Shown here one piece after another: positions 1-8,980 of a stretch of 64,000 nucleotides of DNA. The stretch spans positions 1,116,001 to 1,180,000 of the forward strand of contig NZ_LLKN01000002.1 of NCBI RefSeq assembly GCF_002900095.1. The letters run 5' to 3'. Positions within the stretch are counted from its first letter, which is position 1; each line of letters opens with the position of its first letter. Both the position numbers and the translations under genes were made by a program. The notes beneath the pieces are model-generated. The model was not told the origin of the DNA. It was given only the letters and a program-made list of their open reading frames with translations, and ran no database searches. The DNA is from Salegentibacter mishustinae. GTDB taxonomy: Bacteria; Bacteroidota; Bacteroidia; Flavobacteriales; Flavobacteriaceae.

Positions 1-102
1 AACGGTACCCATATAATGATTTTAAATCGCTATCGTTGGTTTAATAAGTACTTGCCCCAATTAATACTTTTAGGAAAAATAGAAGAAGAAAATAAAAAAT
101 AA
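1..102 (+). CDS. C-terminal end of an unidentified protein (partial)
   Basis: The window opens inside a reading frame of 33 codons that closes with TAA ten bases before the next gene. The tail is basic and hydrophobic and ends in a Glu/Lys-rich stretch (KIEEENKK). It is too short for me to assign a family. The close spacing suggests it is co-transcribed with the transglycosylase and cardiolipin synthase genes that follow, which would make a cell-envelope role possible, but that is context only. Confidence 0.6.
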   Translation, partial: NGTHIMILNRYRWFNKYLPQLILLGKIEEENKK

Positions 103-112
103 ATTAATTGCT

Positions 113-1072
113 ATGAAAATTTTAAAATCTGCTTTAGTAATAGTAGGACTATTTACTATCGTGTTTATTAGTATACAGGCTACCCAACAGTCGCCTGATG
201 GTAGTGATGAGAAAGCATCTGAAACTTCCGAAAGCACGAAAAAAGACCGGCCGGTAAAAGATTATAATATTTATGCACTTCCCATGCCAGAAAACGTAAA
301 TTTTGCCGGGGAAGAAGTGCCTTTGGATGATCCGGATATTTACGAGAGAATGGATAGGGAATTACTGGTAAATACTTATTGGCAATCTAATGCGCTGCTT
401 TTAATTAAGCGTGCAAATAAATACTTTCCAATCATTGAACCTATTTTGAAGGAAGAAGGCGTGCCAGATGATTTTAAATACCTGGCTGTAATTGAAAGCG
501 GTTTAACCCAGGCGGTTTCTCCTGCGGGGGCCAGGGGATTTTGGCAAATTATGGAAGGTACCGGGAAAGATTACGGACTGGAAATTAATGATAATGTAGA
601 CGAACGTTACCATATTGAAAAGTCTACCCGTGTAGCAGCCGATTACCTTAAAAAATCTAAAGAAAAATTTGGGAGCTGGACAATGGCGGCGGCGGCCTAC
701 AATGCCGGGAATAGAGGTGTTGAAAGACAGTTGGAGCGCCAAAAGGTTGATGATTACTATGAATTACTGCTTGGAGAAGAAACAGGTAGATATATGTTCA
801 GGATCCTGGCTTTAAAAGAAATTTTAAGCAACCCGCATCAGTACGGATTTAATTTTGAGGACAAACATCTTTATAAAAACATCCCCACTAAAACCGTTAA
901 AGTTGATACAGTAGTAAATGATTTTGCCGATTTTGCGAAACATTTTGATATCAACTATAAGATTTTAAAAATTCATAATCCCTGGCTAAGAGAAGCGCAT
1001 TTAAACAATGCCTCGCGAAGAGAATATGAAATCAAGATTCCTGAAAAAGATACTTATACCGCTGTGAAATAA
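113..1072 (+). CDS. Secreted lytic transglycosylase (SLT domain, MltD-like)
   Basis: This 319-residue protein should cleave the MurNAc-GlcNAc bond of peptidoglycan. It has an N-terminal hydrophobic signal or anchor (about residues 4-24), a low-complexity Ser/Glu/Lys linker, then a Slt-type lysozyme-like domain at about 105-235. The catalytic glutamate is visible in the VIESGL motif (Glu128), followed by SPAGARGFWQ and AYNAGNRGV, typical of the MltD/Slt family. The C-terminal region (about 245-319) may be a degenerate wall-binding module, but no clear LysM is seen. Its stop codon abuts the ATG of the cardiolipin synthase gene, so the two are almost certainly in one operon dealing with the envelope. 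Confidence 0.9.
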   Translation: MKILKSALVIVGLFTIVFISIQATQQSPDGSDEKASETSESTKKDRPVKDYNIYALPMPENVNFAGEEVPLDDPDIYERMDRELLVNTYWQSNALLLIKRANKYFPIIEPILKEEGVPDDFKYLAVIESGLTQAVSPAGARGFWQIMEGTGKDYGLEINDNVDERYHIEKSTRVAADYLKKSKEKFGSWTMAAAAYNAGNRGVERQLERQKVDDYYELLLGEETGRYMFRILALKEILSNPHQYGFNFEDKHLYKNIPTKTVKVDTVVNDFADFAKHFDINYKILKIHNPWLREAHLNNASRREYEIKIPEKDTYTAVK

Positions 1073-2536
1073 ATGGATTACTTCCTGGATAATATTTGGT
1101 GGATCTTGTTATCTGCCAATTTTCTAATCGTTCTTATAACGGCCGGTTATGAATTAATGCATTTTAGGGAGCCTGTAAAAAGTATTTCCTTAATTTTTGC
1201 TCTTTTTGTCTTACCTGTAATAGGCCTTTTGGTCTACTACTTTTTTGCCCAGGAATTTAGGAAAAGCAAGTTATTTAATAGGAAGAAGCTTTACGACCAG
1301 AAGATCATTCAGCGTTGGGAAAATGAATTAATGCTTAATGAAAAAGATCTGGAAAATATAGATCGGGATTGTATTGAGCAGAAAATGAAACTGGTTCGTT
1401 TACTTCAAAATAATCAGAAAAAGCCGGTAACTTTTCATAATAAAGTCCGTGTCCTTATAAATGGTGAAAATAAGTTCTCAGCCTTATTTGAGGATATTAA
1501 AAATGCAAAGCATCATATTCATATTGAATATTACATTATTAATAGTGGAAGAATAGGAAATCGACTAATTTTATTGCTTTGTGAGAAAGCTGAAGAAGGA
1601 GTGAAAGTACGGGTTAGTTACGATTATGTAGCAAGCAGGCTTTCGGGTAAAGCGGTAAAGAAAATGAAGTCTTGCGGAATCGAGGTTTATCCGTTTATGC
1701 CGGTATGGTTTCCAAATCTTACTCGTAAATTAAATTACCGAAATCATCGAAAAATGGCAATAATTGATGGGAAGATTGGTTTTATTGGGGGCATAAACAT
1801 TTGCGATGAATATGTGAATTTTGAAGAAAATCCCACTGAAAAATTGTTTTGGCGAGACACGCATTTAAGAATTGAAGGTCATGCAGTGAAATCTTTACAG
1901 GCCCAGTTTCTTTTGAACTTTAATTTCATAAGTGGGAAGGAACTAAAAGTTGAAGAAAATTTCTTTCCAAAGATAGATCTACCGGAAAAGACTGCAGTGC
2001 AAATTGCAGCCAGCGGCCCCGATACCGATTGGCAGAATATAATGGAAGCTATTCTTACCGCCATTAATACTGCCGATGAATATATTTATATCACTACGCC
2101 TTATTTTATTCCCAACAACCAAATTCTTACGGCACTTTGTATGGCGAGTAGAATAGGGGTGGAGGTGAAAATAATTATCCCCGAAATAGGAGATTCTGTG
2201 ATTGCGCGTTATGCTACTAATTCTTATATCGAACAATTACTGGAATCTGGAGTGCAGGTTTTCCATTATCATAAAGGAATGGTTCACGCCAAAACTATGG
2301 TGGTAGATGGAGTTTTAACCAGTATAGGTTCGTGTAATCTCGATAACCGTAGTTTTGATATTAATTTTGAAATCAATGCTTTTCTTTATGACAAAGAGGT
2401 TGCCCAAGAAATGACTGAAGTTTATAAAAAAGACCTGAAGGAAACTACAGAGCTAATTTTAGCAGATTGGATGCAGCGACCTGCTTTGGAAAAAATAAGG
2501 GAAGCTCTCGCCCGACTTTGGGCACCGCTACTATAG
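1073..2536 (+). CDS. cls: Cardiolipin synthase (phospholipase D superfamily)
   Basis: The 487-residue product fits bacterial cardiolipin synthase, which condenses two phosphatidylglycerols into cardiolipin and glycerol at the inner membrane. Two N-terminal membrane segments (about 7-25 and 35-58) are followed by two PLD domains. Each has an HKD motif: NHRKMAIIDG near residue 224 and VHAKTMVVDG near residue 404, both followed by the expected GG/GS and N residues. Length is normal for the family. The start ATG directly follows the stop of the transglycosylase gene with no gap, indicating translational coupling. Confidence 0.93.
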   Translation: MDYFLDNIWWILLSANFLIVLITAGYELMHFREPVKSISLIFALFVLPVIGLLVYYFFAQEFRKSKLFNRKKLYDQKIIQRWENELMLNEKDLENIDRDCIEQKMKLVRLLQNNQKKPVTFHNKVRVLINGENKFSALFEDIKNAKHHIHIEYYIINSGRIGNRLILLLCEKAEEGVKVRVSYDYVASRLSGKAVKKMKSCGIEVYPFMPVWFPNLTRKLNYRNHRKMAIIDGKIGFIGGINICDEYVNFEENPTEKLFWRDTHLRIEGHAVKSLQAQFLLNFNFISGKELKVEENFFPKIDLPEKTAVQIAASGPDTDWQNIMEAILTAINTADEYIYITTPYFIPNNQILTALCMASRIGVEVKIIIPEIGDSVIARYATNSYIEQLLESGVQVFHYHKGMVHAKTMVVDGVLTSIGSCNLDNRSFDINFEINAFLYDKEVAQEMTEVYKKDLKETTELILADWMQRPALEKIREALARLWAPLL

Positions 2537-2601
2537 AGTACCCTTTTTATCTAAACTAAAAATGATTTCTGTAATTAATCTATGGAATTAGTAAAAAAGA
2601 A

Positions 2602-3315
2602 TTATTCCGGGGAGATACCGTTGAATTGCACGGGGATGTTATTTTGTGAATTCCCGATTAGATTATCGGTGATCGCTGAATTGATCGCTTCATAATTAAG
2701 TTGGAAAGACTCTTCCTTAGAGATGTTGTAAGGATGAAATACACTTCTTTTAATATTCATAATCTGTTTGTTACCCGCAATTAAATAGCAGGTTGGCAGC
2801 CCTAGTGAATGTTTCATGTTCTCTACCACATAAGAATGTTTGTTGGTGTTTTCATCTACATACAAGACCTTTATATGAGAATTGAATTGTTTAGATAGTT
2901 CTTTAGCAGTTTCTCTCTTATCCCAGAATAACATTACAAAATCTATTCTATCCTGGTATTTTTCTGCCAGTTCATTAAGGGCGGGTATTTCTCCTTTCCC
3001 GGGGATGCACCACGAAGCGTATGTTAGTAGGTAAACGGGTTTTTTAAAATCATATAGCGCAACTTCTTTTCCTCTAAGATTTAAGAATTTAAAGTTATCT
3101 AAATAAGTTCCTTTCAGTTTAGTTTTTACCAGTGTATCGAATAGATTTTCAGCTTTTTCAAATTCCCGGTGCCTGTAGGCTGCTTTCGCTTCTTTATTAT
3201 ACTTAGGTAGGTGCATAACAAGTGCATCAGAGAAAAAAAGCTTGTCGCTTTTCTCTGTTTGGGCTTGAATATTTAAGCCAAAAATTATAAAAAAGAGGAG
3301 TAAAAATCTCTTCAT
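2602..3315 (-). CDS. Periplasmic thioredoxin-like (TlpA-type) protein with CxxG in place of CxxC
   Basis: A 237-residue secreted protein with a signal peptide (about 1-18), a helical N-terminal part and a thioredoxin fold at about 70-200. The active-site region reads YASWCIPGKGEIP: Trp102 and Cys103 are kept, but the resolving cysteine position (106) is Gly. The cis-proline segment LPTCY is present further on. TlpA/ResA proteins reduce or exchange disulphides outside the membrane. With one cysteine this one could act as a monothiol redox protein or only bind partners. It stands alone between the convergent cls gene and a minus-strand membrane protein. Confidence 0.75.
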   Translation of the reverse strand: MKRFLLLFFIIFGLNIQAQTEKSDKLFFSDALVMHLPKYNKEAKAAYRHREFEKAENLFDTLVKTKLKGTYLDNFKFLNLRGKEVALYDFKKPVYLLTYASWCIPGKGEIPALNELAEKYQDRIDFVMLFWDKRETAKELSKQFNSHIKVLYVDENTNKHSYVVENMKHSLGLPTCYLIAGNKQIMNIKRSVFHPYNISKEESFQLNYEAINSAITDNLIGNSQNNIPVQFNGISPE

Positions 3316-3454
3316 GCACTTTGTTTCAATATATCAAAACAAAGATAGTTCAGAAGAAAGGAGCATTGAAATATTATCGTTAAGGGGTCAATATTTCGGC
3401 TAAAAGTTTTTGAATTATCAACAAAAGCAGAAATTAACTAAAATTATCTTAAAA

Positions 3455-3979
3455 TTAAATTTTCTTCATTTGTTGCTTCATCATCTTTATCTGGTCCTTT
3501 AGCATCCCGTGCTTATCCAGCTTTTTAGCTTCGGCTAATAAATTGGTGGCTTCTCTTTTTCGGCGTTTGGTCATCGCGATTCCGGCAAGGTTAAGCTTAG
3601 CCATTGCTAAATCCTGGTCCATTGCCAAGCCTAGTTTAATCGCACGTTTAAAGAATTTTTCGGCCTGCGTAATATTAGTTTGAGAAACCATTAGCCCATG
3701 TAGATACCAATAGTAACCCTGCTGTTTTTGGGTAAGTGCAGTTTCCGGATTTTTTATTTTATCCAACCATTTCTTTGCACCCGGGAAATCTTGTTTTCTT
3801 AGTCGTAAGAAAGCAAGTAATATCATTTCGTTTTTAAAATACAGAAACACAAAAATTAAGGAAAGTAAAATGAACATAATGCCATTACCAATATTTCCTT
3901 CTATAAACTGCCAAATGGCAAGGCCTAAAACCGCTCCCGCTAAAACTAACTTGATATTCTTATTAAACATATAATGCAT
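3455..3979 (-). CDS. Small membrane protein with TPR-like helical repeats
   Basis: This 174-residue protein has two N-terminal membrane helices (about 8-24 and 30-48) followed by a soluble Lys-rich helical region. The pattern YYWYLHGLM ... AEKFFKRAIKLGL ... AKLNLAGIAM looks like two or three tetratricopeptide-type helix pairs. I do not recognise a named family and no catalytic motif is visible. A second in-frame ATG three codons downstream (3968-3970) is an equally good start. The gene runs divergently from rpmH, so the 145 bases between them hold both promoters. Confidence 0.65.
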   Translation of the reverse strand: MHYMFNKNIKLVLAGAVLGLAIWQFIEGNIGNGIMFILLSLIFVFLYFKNEMILLAFLRLRKQDFPGAKKWLDKIKNPETALTQKQQGYYWYLHGLMVSQTNITQAEKFFKRAIKLGLAMDQDLAMAKLNLAGIAMTKRRKREATNLLAEAKKLDKHGMLKDQIKMMKQQMKKI

Positions 3980-4035
3980 TTATTTTGGAAGCGGCAAAGG
4001 TAAGAAAAACAATTAAAAATAATTTAAATTACCTC

Positions 4036-4065
4036 TTGTAATAGTTAAAAAGCTTTGTATATTTG
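4036..4065 (+). promoter_or_regulatory. Bacteroidota-type promoter of rpmH
   Basis: A TTG at 4036-4038 and a TATATTTG at 4058-4065, separated by 19 bases, match the -33/-7 consensus (TTG ... TAnnTTTG) used by the primary sigma factor of this phylum. The element lies about 60 bases upstream of the rpmH start codon. Confidence 0.7.
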
Positions 4066-4124
4066 CACGCAGTTTTACAGAGAGCTATAAAAACGATTAT
4101 TCAGAAGATTTAAAGATATTTAAA

Positions 4125-4283
4125 ATGAAAAGAACGTTTCAACCATCCAAGAGAAAAAGAAAAAACAAGCACGGTTTTCGAGAAAGAATGGCTAGTGCAA
4201 ACGGAAGAAAAGTCCTCGCTAGAAGAAGGGCTAAAGGCAGAAAGAAAATATCAGTCTCTTCTGAAAACAGACATAAGCACTAA
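4125..4283 (+). CDS. rpmH: Large ribosomal subunit protein bL34
   Basis: A 52-residue, very basic protein beginning [19 protein letters not shown] and continuing with the invariant core [17 protein letters not shown]. This is bL34, a component of the 50S subunit near the 23S rRNA 5' end. The C-terminal extension past the usual end of about 45 residues ([13 protein letters not shown]) is common in Bacteroidota. A strong promoter lies upstream and a terminator hairpin lies 28 bases downstream, so it forms a monocistronic unit and not an rnpA-linked operon as in many other bacteria. Confidence 0.97.
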   Translation: MKRTFQPSKRKRKNKHGFRERMASANGRKVLARRRAKGRKKISVSSENRHKH

Positions 4284-4310
4284 TGAGAATTAGGTTTTAA
4301 AATATTTAAA

Positions 4311-4341
4311 GGTGTTACTTTCTTAGTAACGCCTTTTTTTA
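4311..4341 (+). terminator. Intrinsic terminator after rpmH
   Basis: The inverted repeat GGTGTTACT ... AGTAACGCC (one G-U pair) with a short loop is followed by seven T residues. It sits between rpmH and carB. Confidence 0.85.
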
Positions 4342-4392
4342 TATCCAAACGCTTCCTTACTTTTATGTTTAATATGCTACAATCCACGAAAA

Positions 4393-7245
4393 ATGCCTAA
4401 AAACAACAACCTTAAAAGTATCCTGATTATTGGCTCCGGGCCTATTATTATTGGTCAGGCCTGCGAATTTGATTATGCCGGAACTCAATCCTTACGTTCG
4501 TTACGCGAAGATGGGATAGAAACTATCCTGCTTAATTCCAATCCGGCAACGATAATGACAGATCCGTCTATGGCAGATCACGTTTATCTAAAACCTTTAA
4601 CTACCAAGTCTATTGTTGAAATCCTTAAAAAGCATCCTAATATAGATGCTGTTTTGCCAACAATGGGAGGGCAAACAGCGCTAAACCTATGTATTGAAGC
4701 CGATGAAAAAGGAATTTGGGAAGATTTTGGGATCAAATTAATTGGTGTAGATATAGACGCGATCAATATTACCGAAGATCGCGAGAAGTTTAAGCAGCTT
4801 ATGGGTAAAATTGGAATTCCCGTAGCTCCTGCTAAAACTGTAACTTCTTATCTTCAGGGAAAAGAGGTTGCGCAAGAATTTGGTTTTCCTTTAGTAATTA
4901 GAGCCTCTTTTACTTTAGGTGGAAGTGGAGCTTCTTTTGTACACGGCCCCGAAGAGTTTGATGAAATGCTTACCTATGGATTAGAAGCTTCTCCAATTCA
5001 CGAGGTATTAATCGATAAAGCACTTTTAGGCTGGAAAGAGTATGAATTAGAACTGCTAAGAGATAAGAACGATAATGTGGTAATTATTTGTTCTATAGAA
5101 AATATGGATCCTATGGGAATCCATACCGGAGATTCGATTACCGTAGCACCAGCAATGACTTTAAGTGATACCACGTACCAGCGTATGCGTGATATGGCTA
5201 TAAAAATGATGCGTAGCATTGGTGATTTTGCCGGTGGCTGTAATGTGCAGTTTGCGGTAAGTCCAGATGAAAAAGAAGACATTATTGCGATAGAAATTAA
5301 CCCAAGGGTTTCCAGGTCTTCGGCTTTGGCTTCTAAGGCAACAGGATATCCAATTGCGAAAATTGCAACAAAACTGGCAATTGGTTATAACTTAGATGAA
5401 CTGGAAAACCAGATCACTAAATCTACTTCAGCTTTATTCGAACCTTCTTTAGATTATGTGATCGTTAAAATTCCGCGATGGAATTTCGATAAATTTGAAG
5501 GCGCAGATCGAACTTTAGGACTGCAAATGAAATCTGTAGGAGAGGTGATGGGAATTGGACGTTCTTTCCAGGAAGCACTTCATAAAGCCACCCAATCACT
5601 TGAGATTAAAAGAAACGGACTTGGAGCTGACGGAAAAAGCTATACCAAGTACGACGAAATTATAGAAAAACTTACTTACCCAAGCTGGGATCGCGTATTT
5701 GTGATCTACGATGCAATTCAGGCGGGAATCCCGCTTAGCCGCATTCACGAGATCACTAAAATAGATATGTGGTTCTTGCGCCAGTACGAAGAGCTTTATG
5801 CTTTAGATGTAGAGATCTCTAAATTTGATAAAGAGTCATTACCTAAAGACTTGTTACTCGAAGCAAAACAAAAAGGTTTTGCAGATAGGCAAATAGCTCA
5901 TATGCTGGACTGTTTAGAAAGCGAAGTTTACAATAAGCGTGTTGATTTAGGAATAAACCGGGTGTATAAACTGGTGGATACCTGTGCAGCTGAATTTAAA
6001 GCGGAAACACCTTATTACTACTCAACCTTTGAAGCTGAAATTGAAACTCCAGATGGTAAACGTTATGTAGATGACGAAAGCAAGGTGAGTGACAGGAAAA
6101 AAATTGTAGTACTTGGTTCTGGGCCAAACAGAATAGGCCAGGGAATTGAGTTTGATTATAGTTGTGTTCACGGGGTTTTAGCCGCTTCAGAATGCGGTTA
6201 CGAAACCATAATGATCAACTGTAATCCAGAAACGGTATCTACCGATTTTGATGTGGCCGATAAACTTTATTTCGAACCTGTTTTCTGGGAGCATATTTAT
6301 GATATAATTCGCCACGAAAAACCTGAAGGAGTAATCGTGCAGCTGGGAGGTCAAACTGCTTTAAAACTTGCAGAAAAACTAGATCGCTACGGAATTAAAA
6401 TTATGGGAACCAGTTATGAAGCTTTAGATCTTGCTGAAGATCGCGGAAGCTTCTCGAAACTGCTTCAGGATAACGATATTCCTTACCCTGAGTTTGGAAC
6501 TGCAGAAACTGCAGATGAAGCTCTTGCACTAGCCGATGAGCTTGATTTTCCAATTTTGGTAAGGCCTTCTTATGTGTTAGGTGGCCAGGGAATGAAGATC
6601 GTGATCAATAAAGATGAGCTGGAAGAAACCGTAGTAGATCTTTTAAGAAAAATTCCGAATAATAAATTATTGTTGGATCATTATTTAGATGGCGCTATAG
6701 AAGCTGAAGCTGATGCGATTTGTGATGGGGAAGATGTTCACATTATTGGAATAATGGAGCATATTGAACCTTGCGGAATTCACTCTGGAGATTCTAATGC
6801 TCTGCTACCTCCTTTTAATCTTGGAGACCTGGTAATGGAACAAATTAAAGACCATACCCGTAAGATCGCTTTAGCCCTTAACACAGTTGGTTTGATCAAT
6901 ATCCAGTTTGCGATTAAGGACGATATGGTGTATATCATTGAAGCCAATCCAAGAGCATCCAGAACGGTTCCATTTATCGCGAAGGCTTATAAAGAATCTT
7001 ATGTGAACTACGCAACCAAAGTGATGCTAGGTGAGAAGAAAATTAAAGATTTTAAATTTAATCCGCAGTTAGAAGGTTACGCGATAAAACAACCGGTATT
7101 TTCTTTCAATAAGTTTCATAAGGTGAACAAGCAACTTGGACCCGAAATGAAAAGTACAGGAGAAAGTATTCTATTTATTGACAGTTTGCGAGACGATGAA
7201 TTTTACGACCTGTACAGTAGAAGAAAAATGTATTTAAGTAAATAA
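4393..7245 (+). CDS. carB: Carbamoyl-phosphate synthase large subunit, without the allosteric domain
   Basis: CarB makes carbamoyl phosphate from bicarbonate, ATP and glutamine-derived ammonia for pyrimidine and arginine synthesis. The 950-residue product contains both homologous ATP-grasp halves: the first opens with LIIGSGPIIIGQACEFDYAG, the second (from about residue 570) with LGSGPNRIGQGIEFDYSCVH. The carboxyphosphate and carbamate kinase motifs are intact. Compared with the E. coli protein of 1073 residues it stops about ten residues after GPEMKSTGES, so the C-terminal MGS-like domain that binds UMP and ornithine is missing. There is no frameshift, so this looks like the natural form; I recall a similar length in other flavobacteria. 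The small subunit gene carA is not adjacent. Confidence 0.96.
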   Translation: MPKNNNLKSILIIGSGPIIIGQACEFDYAGTQSLRSLREDGIETILLNSNPATIMTDPSMADHVYLKPLTTKSIVEILKKHPNIDAVLPTMGGQTALNLCIEADEKGIWEDFGIKLIGVDIDAINITEDREKFKQLMGKIGIPVAPAKTVTSYLQGKEVAQEFGFPLVIRASFTLGGSGASFVHGPEEFDEMLTYGLEASPIHEVLIDKALLGWKEYELELLRDKNDNVVIICSIENMDPMGIHTGDSITVAPAMTLSDTTYQRMRDMAIKMMRSIGDFAGGCNVQFAVSPDEKEDIIAIEINPRVSRSSALASKATGYPIAKIATKLAIGYNLDELENQITKSTSALFEPSLDYVIVKIPRWNFDKFEGADRTLGLQMKSVGEVMGIGRSFQEALHKATQSLEIKRNGLGADGKSYTKYDEIIEKLTYPSWDRVFVIYDAIQAGIPLSRIHEITKIDMWFLRQYEELYALDVEISKFDKESLPKDLLLEAKQKGFADRQIAHMLDCLESEVYNKRVDLGINRVYKLVDTCAAEFKAETPYYYSTFEAEIETPDGKRYVDDESKVSDRKKIVVLGSGPNRIGQGIEFDYSCVHGVLAASECGYETIMINCNPETVSTDFDVADKLYFEPVFWEHIYDIIRHEKPEGVIVQLGGQTALKLAEKLDRYGIKIMGTSYEALDLAEDRGSFSKLLQDNDIPYPEFGTAETADEALALADELDFPILVRPSYVLGGQGMKIVINKDELEETVVDLLRKIPNNKLLLDHYLDGAIEAEADAICDGEDVHIIGIMEHIEPCGIHSGDSNALLPPFNLGDLVMEQIKDHTRKIALALNTVGLINIQFAIKDDMVYIIEANPRASRTVPFIAKAYKESYVNYATKVMLGEKKIKDFKFNPQLEGYAIKQPVFSFNKFHKVNKQLGPEMKSTGESILFIDSLRDDEFYDLYSRRKMYLSK

Positions 7246-7274
7246 GGTTTAGTATTTAAAGAATAGGCTTTTTT

Positions 7275-7353
7275 CGTCAAGCTGGACTTGTTTCAGCTTC
7301 TAGCATCTTTGAATTATCAACATCTTAGATTCTGAAATAAATTCAGAATGACG
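7275..7353. repeat. Dispersed inverted-repeat element (CGTCA...TGACG ends)
   Basis: The element begins CGTCAAGCTGGACTTG TTTCAG and ends TTCAGAATGACG, so the outer ends are inverted copies of each other with two internal TTTCAG/CTGAAA half-sites. Related single or paired copies occur at about 7862-7907, 7941-7975, 26876-26910 and 50168-50196. It resembles REP-type elements that are common in flavobacterial intergenic DNA. Confidence 0.7.
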
Positions 7354-7376
7354 AATTATTCAGCCTCCAAATCAAA

Positions 7377-7411
7377 AAACCTACAAGGTGTTTAAACTTT
7401 GTAGGTTTTTC
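7377..7411 (+). terminator. Intrinsic terminator after carB
   Basis: The stem AAACCTACAA ... TTGTAGGTTT is followed by a T run, 130 bases downstream of carB and behind a REP-like element. Confidence 0.75.
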
Positions 7412-7451
7412 TAACTTAAATAAATAACTCTCAGGATTTTAATTATAACTA

Positions 7452-7844
7452 ATGAAAGAAATTGTTCTCATAATTGGAGGAATCTACGGCACTTTGGCCG
7501 TTGTTTTTGGAGCTTTTGGAGCCCATGCTTTAAAAAAGCGTTTTTCTGAAGATCAGCTAAAAAGTTTTGAAACAGGAGTGAAATACCAAATGTATCACGC
7601 CATTATGCTTATAATTTCCGGAATTGTTTTTCCGTTTATTGGGGTTTCCCAGCAGCTTATTGCCTGGTTTTTTATAATTGGGATATTCCTGTTCTCCTTT
7701 AGTATTTATGGCTTAACACTAAGCGCTTCTGCCGGAAAAAAGATAAAGATTTTAGGACCAATCACTCCGCTTGGTGGACTTTTGCTTATTCTGGGCTGGA
7801 TATTTTTTACTATAAATATTGCTGAAATTGCAAGCTATCTGTAA
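7452..7844 (+). CDS. DUF423 family membrane protein
   Basis: A 130-residue protein with four predicted membrane helices (about 4-22, 48-66, 72-92, 100-126). The family hallmark GAFGAHALK near residues 21-29 and the YHAIML segment identify DUF423 (YgdD/TMEM256-like). No biochemical function is established for the family. It is flanked on both sides by intergenic REP-like elements and is probably transcribed alone. Confidence 0.88.
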   Translation: MKEIVLIIGGIYGTLAVVFGAFGAHALKKRFSEDQLKSFETGVKYQMYHAIMLIISGIVFPFIGVSQQLIAWFFIIGIFLFSFSIYGLTLSASAGKKIKILGPITPLGGLLLILGWIFFTINIAEIASYL

Positions 7845-7861
7845 ATATTTTAAAATTTAAA

Positions 7862-7975
7862 CTTCACCCTGAAATTGATTCAGGGCTTACTTCGAAATTT
7901 ATTCGGAGGTCTAATTTAATGATATCTCCATTATTGAGTAAATCGTCATGCTGAACTTGTTTCAGCATCTAACAA
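7862..7975. repeat. Two REP-like dispersed repeat copies
   Basis: The gap between the DUF423 gene and the convergent transporter gene contains a copy at about 7862-7907 (CACCCTGAAATTGATTCAGGG, then a TTCGAAATTTATTCGGA palindrome) and a second at about 7941-7975 (CGTCATGCTGAACTTG TTTCAGCATCT). Both carry the CTGAA...TTCAG core of the element at 7275-7353. Confidence 0.65.
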
Positions 7976-7997
7976 GAATCAACCTAAAAACTTACAT

Positions 7998-8972
7998 CTA
8001 AGCAGTATTTTCTAAAGTTTCCGCTTTCAAAACCCGCTTTTTATATTTTTCCGCATAAAAAGCGATCAATAGTAATTGTAGGGAATGATAGATCATAATA
8101 GGCAAAAGCAAAAGTCCTGTATTTGCTGAATTTCCAAAGATCACTTTTACCATTACCGAACCGTGAACCAGCGATTTTTTAGTGCCGCAGAATTGAGCGG
8201 TTATTTTATCTTTTAAACTGAAACCTAAAAAATTACAGACTAAACCGAGTCCAAAATATACTACGAAGAATAGTAAAATAACTATGGCGGTTAATTTTAA
8301 CAAATCCTGGGTTTCTACGCTGCTAAATATGTTGGATGAGAAAGAGTTACTAAAGCTGGAGTAAACAATTAGTATAATTGTTGTTTTATCTAGTAAGCCT
8401 AATTTTTTGCCGTGTTTTCGGGCAAAATCACCAAGAAATTTCTGCAGTATTAATCCCAGAATTAACGGAATAATTATCTGCCAGCATAATTTTATAAGGA
8501 CATCTAAAAATTCAAAATCGGCGCTTCCACTAAGAAAAAAACTCAACCAAATGGGTGTTGCGACTATCCCGATGAGTCCCGAAAGGCTGGCGTTAAAAAT
8601 AGCGGTTGGCAGATTACCTTTAGCCAGAGAAACCATAACGATAGAAGAGGAGACCGTGGAAGGGAGAGTTCCAAGGAAAAACAAAGCGATCCATAGATCT
8701 GAACCTGTTCCGTCTTCAAAAAGAGGTAAACAAAGCAAGGTTAGCAATGGAAAAGCCACAAATGTGGCCAACTGGATCACAATATGAACTTTATAATTTA
8801 AAAAGCCTAATTTGAATTCTGCGGGAGATAATTTTAATCCGTAGAAGAAGAAGATAAAACCAATCCCAATATCGGTGATGGTTTTAAGCGGCAAGAGTAC
8901 AAATCCTTCAGGAAAAAAATAAGCGATGATTATCGCTAAAAATATTGCCGCTATAAACCCGTTAAATTTCAA
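7998..8972 (-). CDS. Bile acid:sodium symporter family (SBF-like) transporter
   Basis: A 324-residue polytopic inner-membrane protein with about ten helices, including the internal segments GTLPSTVSSSIVMVSLAKGN and the FCGTKKSLVHG stretch typical of the SBF-like (PF13593-type, YfeH-like) branch of the bile acid:sodium symporter superfamily. Substrate is unknown; family members carry organic anions or sulphonates. The reading frame starts with TTG (8970-8972), eight bases after the stop of the thioesterase gene; no upstream in-frame ATG fits. It is the last gene of a five-gene minus-strand run from rmuC. Confidence 0.85.
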   Translation of the reverse strand: MKFNGFIAAIFLAIIIAYFFPEGFVLLPLKTITDIGIGFIFFFYGLKLSPAEFKLGFLNYKVHIVIQLATFVAFPLLTLLCLPLFEDGTGSDLWIALFFLGTLPSTVSSSIVMVSLAKGNLPTAIFNASLSGLIGIVATPIWLSFFLSGSADFEFLDVLIKLCWQIIIPLILGLILQKFLGDFARKHGKKLGLLDKTTIILIVYSSFSNSFSSNIFSSVETQDLLKLTAIVILLFFVVYFGLGLVCNFLGFSLKDKITAQFCGTKKSLVHGSVMVKVIFGNSANTGLLLLPIMIYHSLQLLLIAFYAEKYKKRVLKAETLENTA

Positions 8973-8980
8973 TGGCTCGT

